A stretch of 14,012 bases of DNA from an uncultured Eubacteriales bacterium (GTDB taxonomy: Bacteria; Bacillota; Clostridia; Oscillospirales; Acutalibacteraceae): NCBI GenBank assembly GCA_900320925.1, contig ONUD01000154.1:1-14012 (forward strand), in the 5' to 3' direction. Below are positions 12,725-14,012 of the stretch, one piece after another. The position numbers and the translations under genes were made by a program. The notes beneath the pieces were generated by a model. That model saw only the letters and a list, made by a program, of their open reading frames with translations, did no database searches and was not told where the DNA came from. Each line of letters opens with the position of its first letter. The first letter of the stretch is position 1.

Positions 12725-14012
12725 CACCACGATAATATAAACCTCGTGTAAATCTGCCTTTTACAGGTTCTTTTTGGTTGAAAAACGGTAGATTTTCCCC
12801 TATTTCAACCAAGTTTTCAACACTGTAGCGAAAAACCTCAAAATCAATTCCCTTGAGTTCCTGCCTTCTGTCGGACAAAACCACCGGCACGGCATTGAGG
12901 ATTTCCGTACACGCTCCGCACTCCTGCACGGGAAATGTCATTCCCTTTCTGTCACGCAGGAAACCGCTCTGCGGGGCAGGATTGTTTCTTGTCAGCATGA
13001 GCGGCAGCAAACCGTAGCTGACAATGCCGATGGGAATGTTCCCGCCCAGACGGGCAATCTGCTCCAATGTCAGTTCGATGGACACCTCGATATCCAGCAG
13101 TCCCTCTCGTTCTGCCCATTCCACTGCGGCAGTATTGGTGATATTCAGCCCAAAGCCGCCGTGGATATCCATGTCAAGGCTTTTGGCAAGTGCCACCGCA
13201 CCGAGATTCGATGCCAGCACCTCATTGATGCCCAGTGTTTGTATATGCCGCAGACGCTGTTCGATTTGGCGTTCCATGCCGAACATTCCCCTCGGTATCT
13301 CCACGGCAACCGCAAAGCCCCTGTCGAGCAGACGGTTGTATGCTTCATCGGAAAGGTGCCACGGCACATAAATCAATTCACTGTCCAGAAACGCATCGGG
13401 GACATTGGCATTGGTAAATCTTGCCCGAAAATATTTCGGCAGTTTTGGCTGTCTGGTATGCGTCTTTGGCAGGGCAATTTCCGAAAATGCCGCTTGATTT
13501 CTGACAGTACGCTGCTTTTCAAGCTGTCCGAGGGCATCTCTCCGCAGTGCATTCAGTTCTGACATTGGCAGGGACAGACCCTCTTCTATAGCGGCCGCAA
13601 AGCCCTGTCCAAAAAACGGCGTGCCGCCTGTTTTGGTCAGGCTGGTACGGCACTTTTCTTCCGTCAGTGCCACCTTGACCGCCTGTTCGGGTACAGCCCC
13701 CACAGACTGGATGGTATTACCGTCATGGTCGGACACCTCTAACTGCACGGCTTTGTTTTTCTGCACAGACAGCTTCATCTGCACAGGCACTAACGGCTGT
13801 TCATCCTTGTACATGGTGCGGATTTCCGTAAAAATTTTTTCCGTGGCGGCGGTGACATTTTCCTTGGAGCGTATCCCAAACATTTCTGTGCCACGCTTGC
13901 CTGTGAAATAGCCGTCCGTAAAGCCCGAACGGGAAAACACTGCCTGCAATTTGTCAGCCAGTTCCCTGTCCACCCTGCCGCTGTCCAGACTCTGGCGGCA
14001 CGCTTTGACGGA
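12717..14012 (-). CDS. U32-family peptidase / RNA-hydroxylase-like protein, 5' end beyond the right edge
   Basis: C-terminal 431 residues of a larger U32-family protein. The frame stays open to the window edge, so the GTG at 13973 is not the true start. The first visible part (SLD..., VFSRSGFTDGYFTGKRG) is typical of the middle of long U32 proteins. A DUF3656-like region follows. The final part contains the second U32-type half (near the end, IGIVSYGLLPLMLTRNNP then FLRDRKGMTFPV) and ends FTRGLYYRGVE. The U32 signature with conserved cysteines belongs to the missing N-terminal half. Relatives RlhA and TrhP act in prephenate-dependent hydroxylation of 23S rRNA or tRNA, while others are annotated as collagenase-like peptidases; the actual substrate here is unknown. 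It lies upstream of dut and may share its transcript. Confidence 0.88.
   Translation of the reverse strand, partial: SVKACRQSLDSGRVDRELADKLQAVFSRSGFTDGYFTGKRGTEMFGIRSKENVTAATEKIFTEIRTMYKDEQPLVPVQMKLSVQKNKAVQLEVSDHDGNTIQSVGAVPEQAVKVALTEEKCRTSLTKTGGTPFFGQGFAAAIEEGLSLPMSELNALRRDALGQLEKQRTVRNQAAFSEIALPKTHTRQPKLPKYFRARFTNANVPDAFLDSELIYVPWHLSDEAYNRLLDRGFAVAVEIPRGMFGMERQIEQRLRHIQTLGINEVLASNLGAVALAKSLDMDIHGGFGLNITNTAAVEWAEREGLLDIEVSIELTLEQIARLGGNIPIGIVSYGLLPLMLTRNNPAPQSGFLRDRKGMTFPVQECGACTEILNAVPVVLSDRRQELKGIDFEVFRYSVENLVEIGENLPFFNQKEPVKGRFTRGLYYRGVE

Noticed and set aside
12679..12824. Repeated 12-mer GTTTTCAACACT at 12679-12690 and 12813-12824, with related TTCAACA copies between
   Set aside because: One copy is inside the U32 coding sequence and the other in an A/T-rich gap. 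The spacing is irregular and there is no symmetry, so a regulatory role is not supported.
13971..13973. GTG as the start of the U32 gene
   Set aside because: The frame continues upstream to the window edge with plausible U32 residues, there is no ribosome site at the GTG, and the conserved N-terminal half of the family would be missing.

Overview
This 14 kb window reads as an ordinary chromosomal housekeeping region of a Gram-positive bacterium of the Clostridia type. My best guess is a Ruminococcus/Oscillospiraceae relative, but the sequence alone does not fix the genus. The grounds are an HrcA repressor with a perfect CIRCE operator, a DnaK of the short Gram-positive form (it lacks the roughly 24-residue insert of proteobacterial DnaK), RecD2 rather than a RecBCD-type RecD, and a YabE-like DUF348-G5-3D cell-wall protein. 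Every gene I support lies on the minus strand, so transcription runs from the right edge to the left edge. No rRNA, tRNA, CRISPR array, insertion sequence or phage gene is visible, and no gene-free stretch exceeds 300 bases.

Right part (14012 down to about 4729): a cell-elongation and genome-maintenance gene string. In order of transcription it holds a U32-family peptidase/hydroxylase-like gene (5' end outside the window), dut (dUTPase), mreB, mreC, mreD, mrdA (PBP2), recD2 (helicase) and a second, divergent mreB/mbl-like gene. From mreB to the second mreB paralogue every junction overlaps or abuts: ATGA, ATGA, ATGA, TGATG, then TGA directly followed by ATG. This implies one translationally coupled operon. 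MreB filaments, the MreC/MreD membrane complex and the PBP2 transpeptidase build the side wall together. The RecD2 helicase and dUTPase are DNA-metabolism passengers in the same transcription unit.

Middle part (about 4728 to 2831): two monocistronic genes. The first is the secreted YabE-like wall protein. It has a consensus TTGACA-17-TATAAT promoter, and about 130 bp further upstream lies an A/T-rich array containing a WalR-like direct repeat. It ends in a strong intrinsic terminator. The U-tract and stem of that terminator double as the -35 region of the next gene, a 96-residue three-helix membrane protein of unknown function, which has its own terminator.

Left part (2820 to 1): the class I heat-shock operon hrcA-grpE-dnaK. 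Its sigma-A-type promoter is followed by CIRCE. grpE starts with TTG. A 42-bp tandem heptamer repeat sits between grpE and dnaK and supplies the last two codons and stop of grpE. dnaK is cut by the left edge after its complete nucleotide-binding domain.

I found no undescribed defence or mobile system. The most interesting observations are the duplicated and diverged MreB with an Asp-to-Asn change in its phosphate-2 motif, recD2 coupled between mrdA and that paralogue, the putative WalR-controlled array, the terminator/promoter overlap, and the heptamer repeat inside the chaperone operon.
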